DNA from: Anaerolineaceae bacterium | GTDB lineage: Bacteria > Chloroflexota > Anaerolineae > Anaerolineales > Villigracilaceae | Direction: 5' to 3' | Length of the DNA stretch: 64,000 bases | Assembly (NCBI GenBank): GCA_009885945.1 | Contig: VFJR01000060.1 | Span: 1 to 64,000, forward strand | Part shown: piece after piece, positions 16,874-25,247 of the stretch | Layout of the letters: each line of letters opens with the position of its first letter | How positions within the stretch are numbered: the first letter of the stretch is position 1 | Position numbers and translations under genes: made by a program | The notes under the pieces: model-generated | What the model was told of the DNA's origin: nothing | Database searches by the model: none | The model's input: only the letters and a program-made list of their open reading frames with translations

Positions 16874-17703
16874 AAACCTACGAAATGAAATGGAAGACTC
16901 AGGACGGGCTGGATATTTTTGGGCAACGCTGGGAATCCACCGAACGCAGCCCCAAGGCGGTGGTATGTCTCATACATGGTTTTGGCGAACATATTAAACG
17001 CTATCAGCATGTTGCTGAAGCATTTGGCAAAGATGGTTATGCATTAGTAGGCGCTGATTTGCGCGGCCACGGGCAATCTAGCGGCAAGCGCGGATTCACC
17101 CCGTCTATCGAAGCTTTTATGCAGGATATAGATTTGTTAGTTGAACAAGCCCGCAAGCAATACCCAAATCTGCCCCTATTTGTCTATGGACACAGTCTTG
17201 GCGGGGTGCTAGCTTTAAATTACGGATTGCGCCATAAAACAACAGCAAAAGGTTTTATCGTGACTGCGCCAAGTTTATACACATCGGTGGAAGAGCAACC
17301 CATCAAGGTTTTTATGGCAAAAACCCTTGGCGCGTTAATGCCTGCCATCACCATATCCACCGCACTCGATCCAGCCGATCTTTCCCGTGATGAAAAAGTA
17401 GTCAACAAGTATAAGAGCGACCCTCTTGTGCATGACAAAATTTCGCTTGGGATGGCGAAAGCTTTTATCGAAACCAACCGCTGGACTTTGGAAAACGCAT
17501 CGAAATTTAATACACCCTTATTGCTCATGCACGGCAAAGCAGATCATTTAGCGTATCCCAAAGGCAGTCAAGAATTTGCCTCAGCGCTTAAAGAAAAATG
17601 CACACTCATGCTCTGGGATAATCTCTATCATGAGATTCACAACGAGCCTGAACAGAACGAAGTACTAAAGACAATGACCATTTGGATGGACGCGCGGCTG
17701 TAA
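16870..17703 (+). CDS. Alpha/beta hydrolase, monoacylglycerol-lipase-like
   Basis: This 277-aa serine hydrolase of the monoacylglycerol lipase/lysophospholipase group (Hydrolase_4) has the oxyanion-hole motif CLIHGFGEHIKRY, the ADLRGHGQSSGKRG strand-loop, the nucleophile elbow VYGHSLGGVLALNYG, the acid in LLMHGKADHLAYP and the catalytic His in LYHEIHNE. It has no signal peptide, so it is probably cytoplasmic. It is the last gene of the TPR-GNAT-V4R operon, with an ATGA overlap. Confidence 0.9.
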   Translation: MKTYEMKWKTQDGLDIFGQRWESTERSPKAVVCLIHGFGEHIKRYQHVAEAFGKDGYALVGADLRGHGQSSGKRGFTPSIEAFMQDIDLLVEQARKQYPNLPLFVYGHSLGGVLALNYGLRHKTTAKGFIVTAPSLYTSVEEQPIKVFMAKTLGALMPAITISTALDPADLSRDEKVVNKYKSDPLVHDKISLGMAKAFIETNRWTLENASKFNTPLLLMHGKADHLAYPKGSQEFASALKEKCTLMLWDNLYHEIHNEPEQNEVLKTMTIWMDARL

Positions 17704-17707
17704 AATA

Positions 17708-18148
17708 CTATAGTGGTTTTACAAAATGTACCAAACGCTCGGCTTCTACATAGCCAAATTTTAAATGCGCGCCAATACTTAATTCATTATCCAGCCACGT
17801 ATCAGAGCCCATTTCGGTGCACCCTTTTTGGCGCGCCCACTCTTCAGCGGCTTCCATTAGTTTCCCGCTCACGCCGCTGCCGCGAAATGTTTCGTAAACA
17901 AACCATGCTTCAATATAACCAACGGGGCTGGTCTCACAGCCTTCGCCATACTCTCTAATGCGCGACTCGATCATGCCCGCGGGCACACCATCTGCTTCGG
18001 CAATAAAGACAGCATCGCGCTCACTTTGTAAAATATCATCCATATCAAAATCGAGATAATCCAGCGGCGCATCGGGCCAAATTCCATGCCGCATCTTGAA
18101 CCATTCTTTTTTATCTGCACTGGTCACACGTCGAATCAAAACTTGCAT
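17708..18148 (-). CDS. GNAT-family acetyltransferase (aminoglycoside 6'-type-like)
   Basis: This acetyltransferase of about 146 aa has the wording of the aminoglycoside 6'-N-acetyltransferase-like GNAT group: WFKMRHGIWPDAPLDY near the N-terminus, YIEAWFVYETFRGSGVSGKL as the acetyl-CoA motif and MGSDTWLDNELSIGAHLKFGY at the end. The ORF is open back to 18214, but the ATG at 18148 has GGAGATAT directly upstream and starts at the first GNAT strand (MQVLIRRVTSADK). The similarity is to the fold group, and resistance activity should not be assumed. It is convergent with the lipase gene, 4 nt apart. Confidence 0.85.
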   Translation of the reverse strand: MQVLIRRVTSADKKEWFKMRHGIWPDAPLDYLDFDMDDILQSERDAVFIAEADGVPAGMIESRIREYGEGCETSPVGYIEAWFVYETFRGSGVSGKLMEAAEEWARQKGCTEMGSDTWLDNELSIGAHLKFGYVEAERLVHFVKPL

Positions 18149-18219
18149 ATATCTCCAAGACATCATCTGAAAATTAACCCGCTTCAAAATTAGCCCAAGC
18201 CTGATTCTAACCAATCAGC

Positions 18220-18433
18220 TTTTATCTGTAACTACTCAGCCATGTCGTTGCGACGAGCCTCAAACGGCGAGGGCTTTTGCTCTTCCCACCGACATCGTAC
18301 TCGCAGAGTAAGCAATCTCATGTCATTAGGAGACTGCTTCGGCAAAACCAAGCGACGTACTGAGCCTGTCAAAGAGCGCCTCGCAGCGACATGATTATGT
18401 ATGTAGTCTATGGCTGAGCAGTTACTTTTATCT
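18220..18433. mobile_element. MITE with 16-bp terminal inverted repeats and 8-bp target duplication (IS66-like ends)
   Basis: The element proper is 18228-18425 (198 bp). The left end GTAACTACTCAGCCAT and the complement of the right end GTAACTGCTCAGCCAT differ at one of 16 positions. A perfect direct repeat TTTTATCT flanks it on both sides (18220-18227 and 18426-18433). Ends that start GTAA together with 8-bp duplications are known for the IS66 family, so it is probably a non-autonomous derivative. No ORF lies inside. Its centre consists of a copy of the interspersed repeat also seen at 31787 and 33293. Confidence 0.8.
18241..18393. repeat. Interspersed repeat family A, copy 1
   Basis: It begins CATGTCGTTGCGACGAG and ends CTCGCAGCGACATG, an imperfect long inverted repeat. 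The core CGACATCGTACTC...AGAGTAAGCAATCT is shared with copies at 31787-31941 and 33293-33433. This copy sits inside the MITE. Confidence 0.75.
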
Positions 18434-18436
18434 ACC

Positions 18437-19213
18437 CTATATCGAATTTTGAATCAACCACTCCAGCGAATAATCTGCCACTTCTTGCCAACCGCTGGAG
18501 CCGATCAAAAAATGATCGCGCCCGGCAAACAGCTTGAAGTCAGTTTTTGAAGCGGATGTTTTATAGCGCTTATAGTTTGTGCGGTTTAAAGAGGCAGGGA
18601 TAATATGATCTTTATCGCCCGCCGTGATCAACAAAGGCGGATGCGCTTTCTTGAAATCCACTCTGGCAACAGGCGTCAATGATTGCAAAGGCACGCGCCT
18701 TGATTCGGGAATCATATAACGGTCATAAGCGGAACGCTGTTCTGCCAAGGGCATGGCGTTGCCAAAGGCATACTGAAAATGCTCAAAACTCATTTGCACA
18801 GGCTCGTTGAGTTTAAAAGGATTAATCGCAGGCATATTCGCCTTATAAAACGAAAACGATGTAGAGAATACCCCCATCGGCGGGGCAGGGTTAATTGCCA
18901 CACCTGCATACGCCAAATTATGCTGCAACAACAATTGCACAACCAAGCCGCCCATCGAGTGACCGATCAAAACAGGTTTTTCATCTAGGCTTTTAAGCAC
19001 ACGCTGCATATGCTCCACCACATCGCTGAGGGTTAATTTTGCAAGCTGAGCATCTGGATGATTCTTACGCAGTGTCTCGATCGGCTGATTGCGCCCGAGC
19101 CAATCTGGCGTTACACAACGATAGCCTTTTGACTGGTAATAGGGAACCCACTTCTCCCAAGCCAGTGAGTTCATGAACATGCCGTGGATTAAGACGATTG
19201 TTTTTGTTTTCAT
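18437..19213 (-). CDS. Alpha/beta hydrolase
   Basis: This 258-aa serine hydrolase of the alpha/beta fold (Abhydrolase_6-like) starts with the oxyanion segment IVLIHGMFMNSLAWEKW. It has the nucleophile elbow LIGHSMGGLVVQLLL, an acid in ITAGDKDHIIPASLN and a catalytic His in FAGRDHFLIGSSGW. No signal peptide is present. The start ATG at 19213 is preceded on the minus strand by an AAAAAGGATAA ribosome-binding site. It is separated from the gene at 17708-18148 by the MITE. The substrate is unknown; a small ester or lipid is plausible. Confidence 0.88.
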   Translation of the reverse strand: MKTKTIVLIHGMFMNSLAWEKWVPYYQSKGYRCVTPDWLGRNQPIETLRKNHPDAQLAKLTLSDVVEHMQRVLKSLDEKPVLIGHSMGGLVVQLLLQHNLAYAGVAINPAPPMGVFSTSFSFYKANMPAINPFKLNEPVQMSFEHFQYAFGNAMPLAEQRSAYDRYMIPESRRVPLQSLTPVARVDFKKAHPPLLITAGDKDHIIPASLNRTNYKRYKTSASKTDFKLFAGRDHFLIGSSGWQEVADYSLEWLIQNSI

Positions 19214-19251
19214 AAAATTATCCTTTTTGTCTCAAATATCTCACAAGGCTT

Positions 19252-19274
19252 CCGAGATTTTAAAAATCTCGAGG
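19252..19274. repeat. Short palindrome family, copy 1
   Basis: CCGAGATTTTAAAAATCTCG forms a near-perfect palindrome. Its centre (GAGATTTTxAAAATCTC) recurs as a perfect longer palindrome at 20756-20786. It lies upstream of the alpha/beta hydrolase gene. Confidence 0.6.
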
Positions 19275-19387
19275 GTTTGTGAAAAATGAATTGACTCTGT
19301 CATTGGAAATTAATCCTTAAATGAATAGCGAGGTGCAAAGTTTATCATGATATTATTTGGCTATCTGTATCCTAAAAGGAGTTCCCC

Positions 19388-19882
19388 ATGCAAATCATCA
19401 TCTTCAACGGCAAGACATACAACAGCATTGACGAAATGCCCGCCAACGAAAGACAGGCATATGAAGGGCTTGCAAATATGTTTGAAGACAAGAACGGCAA
19501 TGGCATTCCAGATTTTTTGGAAGGGGATATGGCAAACAAAGTACTGAACGCGTACACCAGTTCAAGCTCTATTAATTTAAACGGCAAAATGTACAACAGC
19601 ATGGATGAACTGCCGCCTGAGATGCGTGACAAAATAAAAGGCGCTTTCAATATGTTAAAACAATATGGGATGACTTCGGTGATCTCGCCATTAATGGCAG
19701 GGAAACAAACTTCCAATTTTGCGCAAGCGCCCACGCCGTCTGTTACGCCGCGTATTTCTCAAACGCCATCTGCGATTCAGGATGATAAGAGTTCAAACTT
19801 AATGCTGGGAGTTGGAATTGGTATTGGGTTAATGGCTTGCTTGGCGGCGCTTGGAGCAGGGCTTTTGTTTTATCTGCGCTAG
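19388..19882 (+). CDS. Small tail-anchored protein with a duplicated NGK-YNS motif
   Basis: This 164-aa protein is of unrecognised family. Two copies of a short module can be seen: FNGKTYNSIDEMPANERQAY (~4-24) and LNGKMYNSMDELPPEMRDK (~63-82). The first is followed by DKNGNGIPDFLEGD, which fits an EF-hand-like or thrombospondin-type-3 calcium loop. A low-complexity Ser/Pro/Gln linker (~115-137) precedes one hydrophobic helix (LMLGVGIGIGLMACLAALGA) at the extreme C-terminus, consistent with a tail anchor. AAAAGGAGTTCCCC precedes the ATG. The function is not predictable. Confidence 0.7.
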   Translation: MQIIIFNGKTYNSIDEMPANERQAYEGLANMFEDKNGNGIPDFLEGDMANKVLNAYTSSSSINLNGKMYNSMDELPPEMRDKIKGAFNMLKQYGMTSVISPLMAGKQTSNFAQAPTPSVTPRISQTPSAIQDDKSSNLMLGVGIGIGLMACLAALGAGLLFYLR

Positions 19883-19967
19883 ATAAATTTGTAAAAAAGC
19901 AAACGATGGGCAATTAAGGAATTATTTGCTTTTTCTTTGGATGTATAATACATGTGTGAGGTAAGCT

Positions 19968-20219
19968 ATGACAATCCTGCTTGAAATACCAGATTCTGTT
20001 GCGCGAGCAATACGACTTCCGCGTAATGAACAATCGCATCAACTAAAAGTGGAGCTTTCCTTGAGCTTATATGCGCAAGGTTTACTTTCCTTTGGAAAAT
20101 CTTGTGAGTTGGCAGAGATCACACAGCTTGAATTTAGCATTCTACTCGGCAAACGCAATATCCCTCGTCACTATGACGAACAAAACCTAGATGACGATAT
20201 AGCCTATGCCAATCGTTAG
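19968..20219 (+). CDS. UPF0175-family antitoxin-like protein
   Basis: This 83-aa protein of the UPF0175 family is commonly found as the small upstream partner of a PIN-like toxin. The family pattern is visible: TILLEIPDSVARAIRLP, then LKVELSLSLYAQGLLSFGKSCELA, then a helix-turn-helix-like ITQLEFSILLGKRNIP and an acidic tail. It overlaps the downstream DUF3368 gene by 14 nt, so the pair is almost certainly co-translated. It probably binds the toxin and the operon promoter. Confidence 0.85.
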   Translation: MTILLEIPDSVARAIRLPRNEQSHQLKVELSLSLYAQGLLSFGKSCELAEITQLEFSILLGKRNIPRHYDEQNLDDDIAYANR

Positions 20220-20703
20220 CGACACATCCCCAATTCTGGGTCTTGCATCTATAGGGTATTTAGATCTGCTTCACGAACAATTTGGAAATGTTTTTATACC
20301 GCAAGCTGTTTTAGACGAACTTAAAGTAGAGCATGATTTCCGCGGCACAGAAGCTATACAAAAAGCATTGAATGCTGGGTGGCTTAATCTTCAAGCTATC
20401 AAAAATACACACCTTGCACAGTCACTTTCATTGGATTTGCACAAAGGCGAGTCAGAAGCAATTACACTGGCAATGGATTTGGGCATGGAAATGATCGTGG
20501 TGGATGAGCGTATTGGCCGCGAACGAGCCAAAGCGCTGGGGTTAAAAACAATTGGGATTCTTGGGGTTTTATTAAGCGCGAAAAAACAGGGGAAAATAAC
20601 TTCAATTGGCGCAGCAATGATATCGCTACGCCGAGAAATTGGCTTCTTTATTTCTGACAATCTGTATCAGAAAATTTTAAGGCAGGCGGGGGAGATAGAA
20701 TAA
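20206..20703 (+). CDS. DUF3368 PIN-like toxin (VapC-type)
   Basis: This 165-aa protein of the DUF3368 family has a PIN-like nuclease fold typical of type II toxins. The N-terminal acidic site is VSDTSPILGLASIGYLDLL, a second acidic residue lies in VLDELKVE, the central GESEAITLAMDLG holds the conserved Glu, and VVDERIGRERAKALGL holds the late Asp. All four acidic positions expected in the PIN active site can be seen. It overlaps the UPF0175 gene by 14 nt. It is probably an RNase inhibited by that partner; the target is not predictable. Confidence 0.85.
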   Translation: MPIVSDTSPILGLASIGYLDLLHEQFGNVFIPQAVLDELKVEHDFRGTEAIQKALNAGWLNLQAIKNTHLAQSLSLDLHKGESEAITLAMDLGMEMIVVDERIGRERAKALGLKTIGILGVLLSAKKQGKITSIGAAMISLRREIGFFISDNLYQKILRQAGEIE

Positions 20704-20755
20704 TTTTTTGAAAATTTTATTTTGCAACCGTGCTGATGCCCTCTCCCGCTTCCAA

Positions 20756-20786
20756 GACCTCCGAGATTTTTAAAATCTCGGAGGTC
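20756..20786. repeat. Short palindrome family, copy 2
   Basis: A perfect palindrome runs from GACCTCCGAGATTTT at 20756 to its complement ending at 20786, with a single-base centre. It shares the GAGATTTT/AAAATCTC core with 19252-19274. It could also act as a terminator for the toxin gene. Confidence 0.7.
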
Positions 20787-20967
20787 CATGAATGTCGCAA
20801 ATTTCACAAACATTGATTTTTTTAAGGAAGCGCCTATTGTATCCACTTGCCCAATATGCTACACTACCTTTCATAAGTGAAAGGAGCCGCACCGCTACTA
20901 TCTATCCCTGTTAATTGATCTGCACAGTAACGCAAAATAATTCCACCCATTTTATAGGAGAATACTC

Positions 20968-22137
20968 ATGCGTAAGTCAATACACTTGATCGTGATCGTT
21001 GCAACAGTGCTCGCCGTTCTATCCACCCTTACAGGCACAGTCCAAGCTGCGCCGCCTGCGGCTCAAGCAAAATGGACTGTGATGGTTTATATTTCGGGGG
21101 ATAACAATCTCGAAGATTATGTTGTCAAAGATATCGAATTAGAACTTGCCCCCACCGGCTCCAGCGCGAACGTTCAGGTGGTTGCGCTTGCAGATAGAGG
21201 TCCCGGCTACGATACCAGCTATGGCGACTGGCAAACTACAAAATTATTCCACGTTACACAAGGCATGACCGCCGATGGCGCAAATGCCGTTGCAGATTGG
21301 GGCGAACGCAACATGGGTGACAAACAAACCTTAATTGATTTTGTAACTTGGTCAAAAACAAATTATCCCGCTGATCATTATGCTTTGTATTTCTGGGGAC
21401 ACGGCTGGAATTGGCATCCCGGTTATGTAATGCAAGACGATACAAATGCAGACACTCTTGATCTCGATGAATTAAAAGCAGCGCAACCATCACTTGGCTT
21501 TATTGATGTTGTTGCTTATGACGGCTGTAACATGTCATCCATTGAAGTATTAAATGCCTGGCGTGGGTATGCAACGGTAATGTCCGGCTCTCAAGAATAT
21601 GTGGGCTGGGACGGCGTGGAATATGACCTTGTGCTTGCACAATTAGCCGCCAACCCCAACATGACTGCTGACCAAGTAGGCATCGCCACCAGCCAAAGCG
21701 CCAGCAATGATAAGACTTGGGCCGCAGTGGCAGTAGATAGCCGACTTACAACATTAATTACCGCAGTAGATCAATGGTCGGTTGCATTGAAGAACGGGCT
21801 AGCCGCAAATCGTAAAAAGTACGATCGTGCCTTTGGCGCCACCCAGGACTTCTGGCAGGCTCCTATGGATAGAGACCTTTATGATATGGCGTATGAGATC
21901 AATCGTAATGTGGCTGATACCAATATCAAAGCAAAGAGCCAGGCAGTGATGAATGCCGTTAACGGAGTTGTGCTGAACGAACATCATGTCAATGGATATC
22001 CAGATGCTCATGGTATTACTATTTATTATGTCTCTAGCGCGGCGGGCAAAGATGCAAATTACACCTACTACCGCACCAAAATTGATTTTGCCTTGAATAC
22101 TGGCTGGGATGAATTTTTGGACGCATACGCTAAGTAG
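20968..22137 (+). CDS. Secreted clostripain-family (C11) cysteine peptidase
   Basis: This 389-aa protein starts with a signal peptide (KSIHLIVIVATVLAVLSTL, cleavage probably near VQAAP). The mature domain opens KWTVMVYISGDNNLEDYV, characteristic of C11 peptidases. The catalytic dyad is visible as His in ALYFWGHGWNWHPG and Cys in VAYDGCNMSSIEVL. C11 enzymes cleave after basic residues and often self-activate. No sorting or anchoring motif is seen at the C-terminus (EFLDAYAK), so it is likely released. It is preceded by a TAGGAGAATACTC ribosome-binding site and followed by a bidirectional terminator. Confidence 0.9.
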   Translation: MRKSIHLIVIVATVLAVLSTLTGTVQAAPPAAQAKWTVMVYISGDNNLEDYVVKDIELELAPTGSSANVQVVALADRGPGYDTSYGDWQTTKLFHVTQGMTADGANAVADWGERNMGDKQTLIDFVTWSKTNYPADHYALYFWGHGWNWHPGYVMQDDTNADTLDLDELKAAQPSLGFIDVVAYDGCNMSSIEVLNAWRGYATVMSGSQEYVGWDGVEYDLVLAQLAANPNMTADQVGIATSQSASNDKTWAAVAVDSRLTTLITAVDQWSVALKNGLAANRKKYDRAFGATQDFWQAPMDRDLYDMAYEINRNVADTNIKAKSQAVMNAVNGVVLNEHHVNGYPDAHGITIYYVSSAAGKDANYTYYRTKIDFALNTGWDEFLDAYAK

Positions 22138-22164
22138 CGATTAGGTAATTAGGAAGTAATAAGT

Positions 22165-22210
22165 AAAAAGAGGATCATCAACGCCAATGGCTTAAGATGA
22201 TCCTCTTTTT
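22165..22210. terminator. Bidirectional terminator between the C11 peptidase and kbl
   Basis: Exact 15-bp arms, AAAAAGAGGATCATC and its complement, enclose a 16-nt loop. The A-run on one side and T-run on the other allow intrinsic termination of both convergent genes. Confidence 0.85.
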
Positions 22211-22226
22211 GTTCACTGATTACTGC

Positions 22227-23411
22227 TCACTTTATCACCCCCAACTTTTTCCCCACCTTCGCAAACGCTTCCAATCCCTGACCTAGGTCATCGCGGTCGT
22301 GAGAAGCAGAGATCATCACGCGAATCCTTGCCTTGCCTTTTGCTACAGTAGGGAAGCTGATTGCCATCCCAAAAACGCCCTCCTCAAATAATTCACGGCT
22401 AAATTGCTGTGCAAGCTGAGCCTCACCTAACATAATGGGCGTAATAGGCGTTTCACTCACACCCGTGTCAAAGCCGAGCTTTTTCATCTCGGCTTTAAAA
22501 TATTTTGCATTATCCCAAAGTTTATCCACAAGCTCTGTCGATTCTTCCAGCAAATCTACAGCCGCCAAACATGCCGCCGCATCTGGCGCAGTCACAGCAG
22601 ATGAAAACAGGAAAGGGCGTCCGCGCTGGCGCAACCATTCAATAATAACTTTATCTCCAGCTACGATTCCGCCGACCACACCAAATGCTTTAGACATCGT
22701 ACCCACTTCGATATCCACTTGACCGTGCATGTTGAAGTGATCGACAATGCCGCGCCCGCCTTTGCCTAAAACACCTTCGCCGTGTGCATCATCTACCATA
22801 AATAAAATATCATATTTTTTTGCCACTTCATACAGACCAGGCAACGGCGCAATATCCCCATCCATGCTAAAGACACCATCTGTGATGATCAATCCGCGCC
22901 GAAAATTTGACAGATTCGTTTTAATCGCCTCTTCCAACGACTTGGGATCGTTGTGCTCATAAGGAATGATTTTCGCACCTGAGAGTCTGCTCCCGTCAAT
23001 GATCGAAGCGTGATTCAACTTATCCGAGAAGATCACATCTTCTTTGCCCACCAAGGCAGAGATAGCGCCCAAGTTCGCAGTGAATCCCGATTGAAACGTG
23101 ATCACATCCTCAGCGCCCTTAAATTTTGCCAGCCGCTGTTCCAGTTGAACATGCAAATCGGTTGTGCCCGCAATCGAACGCACTGCCGCAGGACCGACGC
23201 CATATTTTTTGGTAGCTTCTTTTGCCGCTTCTATCAATTTGGGATGATTCGCCAGCCCCAAATAATTATTCGAGCAAAAGTTCAGCACATCCTTGCCATC
23301 CACTTTAATCCGCGCCCCCTGCGCCGAACCAATTGTGCGAATGCGATTATATAAACCTTGTTCTTTTAATCCATCAATTTCTTGTTTAAGCCAATCGAGT
23401 TTTGTGGTCAT
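22227..23411 (-). CDS. kbl: Glycine C-acetyltransferase (2-amino-3-ketobutyrate CoA ligase)
   Basis: This PLP enzyme of about 394 aa belongs to the alpha-oxoamine synthase family. Length and wording fit Kbl, which splits 2-amino-3-oxobutyrate with CoA into glycine and acetyl-CoA in threonine breakdown. Seen are [14 protein letters not shown], the [17 protein letters not shown] loop, the [17 protein letters not shown] Asp-His pair and the PLP-Lys in [13 protein letters not shown]. The ORF is open to 23516, but the ATG at 23411 follows GGAGATACC and matches family N-termini ([15 protein letters not shown]). Threonine dehydrogenase is not adjacent. BioF (8-amino-7-oxononanoate synthase) is the main alternative. 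Confidence 0.88.
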   Translation of the reverse strand: MTTKLDWLKQEIDGLKEQGLYNRIRTIGSAQGARIKVDGKDVLNFCSNNYLGLANHPKLIEAAKEATKKYGVGPAAVRSIAGTTDLHVQLEQRLAKFKGAEDVITFQSGFTANLGAISALVGKEDVIFSDKLNHASIIDGSRLSGAKIIPYEHNDPKSLEEAIKTNLSNFRRGLIITDGVFSMDGDIAPLPGLYEVAKKYDILFMVDDAHGEGVLGKGGRGIVDHFNMHGQVDIEVGTMSKAFGVVGGIVAGDKVIIEWLRQRGRPFLFSSAVTAPDAAACLAAVDLLEESTELVDKLWDNAKYFKAEMKKLGFDTGVSETPITPIMLGEAQLAQQFSRELFEEGVFGMAISFPTVAKGKARIRVMISASHDRDDLGQGLEAFAKVGKKLGVIK

Positions 23412-23575
23412 GGTATCTCCGTGATTGTATGAATACCGGTGGTTGAGTAAGCGGCGGGCATAAATAAATACATGCAAAATCACCTGTCTCCGACACTGTA
23501 TCGAAACCACCTGCATTCATTATAAACAACTTAACCCCCAACGCCACAAAATCTTTTCTGTGGTTAAATAACCGC

Positions 23576-24424
23576 ATGTCCATCAAAACATTTTTGCGCC
23601 GAGCTATCTATCAAACTGAAAAAACGATTCAACGCGCGCGCTTCCCCTCCATTCAAAACGATCTACCCGCACTGCTTGGCATTTCATTCCCAAAAAGCGG
23701 CACACATTTACTCGACCAAATCCTGCTAGGCTTTTCACAAATTGCGCCTTACTCAAAACGCCTGCATTCTTTTTACGCCGAGTATGACGGCGAAAGCGGA
23801 ATAAAAAAATCTACACAGCAAGCCATTCACTGGCTCGATTCTTTGTCTGCGCACGATGTAGCATCTGCTCATCTTTTTGCACGCCCCGAGGCAATCGCCC
23901 GCGTCACATCCGAAAATTTTATTCCCTATTTTATTTTCCGCGACCCGCGCGATGTGGTCGTCTCGCACGTTTTTTACGTCACCGAGATGGAAACTCGCCA
24001 CGTTCATCACCAGTATTACGCATCCCTGCCAGATTTCAATGCGCGCCTCAACGTCAGTATTTTGGGCAAAGAAAATTCTGCTGTTGAATTTCCAAATATC
24101 GCGGCACGCTTCGCACCTTATCTCGAATGGCTCAACCAGCCGCAAGTGCTTTCGATTCATTTTGAAGATTTGATAGAAGACCGCGCCTCAACTTTGAGGC
24201 GCATCATCGAACATTTCCTCACCCGCAGCGCGCTTCAAACGCCCCCCAACCTGATTCTACAAACCCTAGAATCATCTATCAACCCCAAAAAATCCCCGAC
24301 CTTCCGCAGCGGGAAAACAGGCGAGTGGAAAAAATATTTTACCGATGAACACAAGAAAATCTTCAAGAATAGCGCAGGTGATTTATTGATCAAACTAGGA
24401 TATGAGAAAGATAAAAATTGGTGA
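23576..24424 (+). CDS. Sulfotransferase-domain protein
   Basis: This 282-aa protein of the P-loop sulfotransferase family moves sulfate from PAPS to a hydroxyl or amine acceptor. The 5'-phosphosulfate loop is LGISFPKSGTHLLDQILLG (~40) and the 3'-phosphate site is FRDPRDVVVSHVFYV (~122), both intact. The C-terminal part carries the FRSGKTGEWKKYF segment, which matches the usual R-K-G-x-x-G-x-W-K end of the family. The acceptor is unknown; nearby glycosyltransferases suggest a surface glycan or glycolipid. A decayed partial copy of its 3' end lies at 26834-27095. Confidence 0.9.
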   Translation: MSIKTFLRRAIYQTEKTIQRARFPSIQNDLPALLGISFPKSGTHLLDQILLGFSQIAPYSKRLHSFYAEYDGESGIKKSTQQAIHWLDSLSAHDVASAHLFARPEAIARVTSENFIPYFIFRDPRDVVVSHVFYVTEMETRHVHHQYYASLPDFNARLNVSILGKENSAVEFPNIAARFAPYLEWLNQPQVLSIHFEDLIEDRASTLRRIIEHFLTRSALQTPPNLILQTLESSINPKKSPTFRSGKTGEWKKYFTDEHKKIFKNSAGDLLIKLGYEKDKNW

Positions 24425-24486
24425 TCCCAATTCACCAGCATCTAGTTTCGGGAGTGTCTAAAATGATGGGCTACATAAAGCGCTTC

Positions 24487-24555
24487 ACCACTGAGCGCAC
24501 AAAGGTCACAGAGATTTTAAGAGGTTTTCTCCGTGTTCTTTGTGCGCTTTGTGGT
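24487..24555. repeat. Long imperfect inverted repeat
   Basis: The left part ACCACTGAGCGCACAAAG and right part CTTTGTGCGCTTTGTGGT are complementary except for three central bases. Matching continues inward as CACAGAGA/TCTCCGTG, giving a stem of about 27 bp. The related CACAAAGGACACA wording occurs at 30941-31001. It separates the sulfotransferase and membrane-protein genes. Confidence 0.65.
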
Positions 24556-24659
24556 TAAATCTTTTAGAAAGCCCACGAGATTAGACCTCCCCTAGTTTCA
24601 AATCTTTAGTCTGTATGGCGGTCATCTGATATACTCGCACTTAAGCTGAAAACATTCCT

Positions 24660-25238
24660 ATGATTCAACAATCCAAAACAATTAAGTATTTTTATACAAA
24701 AGAAAGTCTCATTCAAATATTTTTGGTGTGCGCTTTTCCTCTGCATCTTTGGTCGCTCTTAATGGCATTTAGGGATTTTAGCTGGGTTGCCGCACGCACC
24801 TATGTTTGGGATGCAATAGGCTTAGTTTCTTACGCGCTTGCATTTGCGTTAGTAGAAAGCTTGGGAATATTCTTAATTGTTTTATGTCTTGGGTTGCTCG
24901 TGCCAACATTTTGGGGAACGAAAAAAAGAACGGCTCTCATCTCAACTTTTTATTTGATTGTTTCATTTTGGGCAATTCTCGCTCAACTATATTCCGCCAA
25001 TGGGTATGCCCTGCCAGAATGGTTCACAGCTTGGATGTGGACATCAGGACACCCTGCGCGAATCTATTGGGGGATGCTTATTTTTCTAGTAAGTTTAAGC
25101 GCAGCATTGCCAATTTGGCTGGTTATTAAAAAAGACACACAGACTATATTTGAAAACATTATATTATTATCCGCCTTGTATATCATATTAGACTTGGCGG
25201 CAATTATCATTATCGTGATTAGAAATTTTCATTATTAA
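24660..25238 (+). CDS. Uncharacterised membrane protein
   Basis: This 192-aa protein has about five hydrophobic segments (near residues 15-35, 50-85, 95-120, 135-160 and 165-190), e.g. GIFLIVLCLGLLVPTF and YIILDLAAIIIIVI. It matches no family recognised here. It starts 9 nt upstream of the alkaline-phosphatase-superfamily gene, so the two are likely co-transcribed and it may be its membrane partner. A TATACT box lies 25 nt before the ATG. No Shine-Dalgarno sequence is obvious. Confidence 0.65.
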   Translation: MIQQSKTIKYFYTKESLIQIFLVCAFPLHLWSLLMAFRDFSWVAARTYVWDAIGLVSYALAFALVESLGIFLIVLCLGLLVPTFWGTKKRTALISTFYLIVSFWAILAQLYSANGYALPEWFTAWMWTSGHPARIYWGMLIFLVSLSAALPIWLVIKKDTQTIFENIILLSALYIILDLAAIIIIVIRNFHY

Positions 25239-25247
25239 AAGGAATTT

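Noticed and set aside
19968-20703. Toxin-antitoxin pair as a novel defence system
   Set aside because: The UPF0175/DUF3368 pair is a known type II toxin-antitoxin arrangement with normal overlap.
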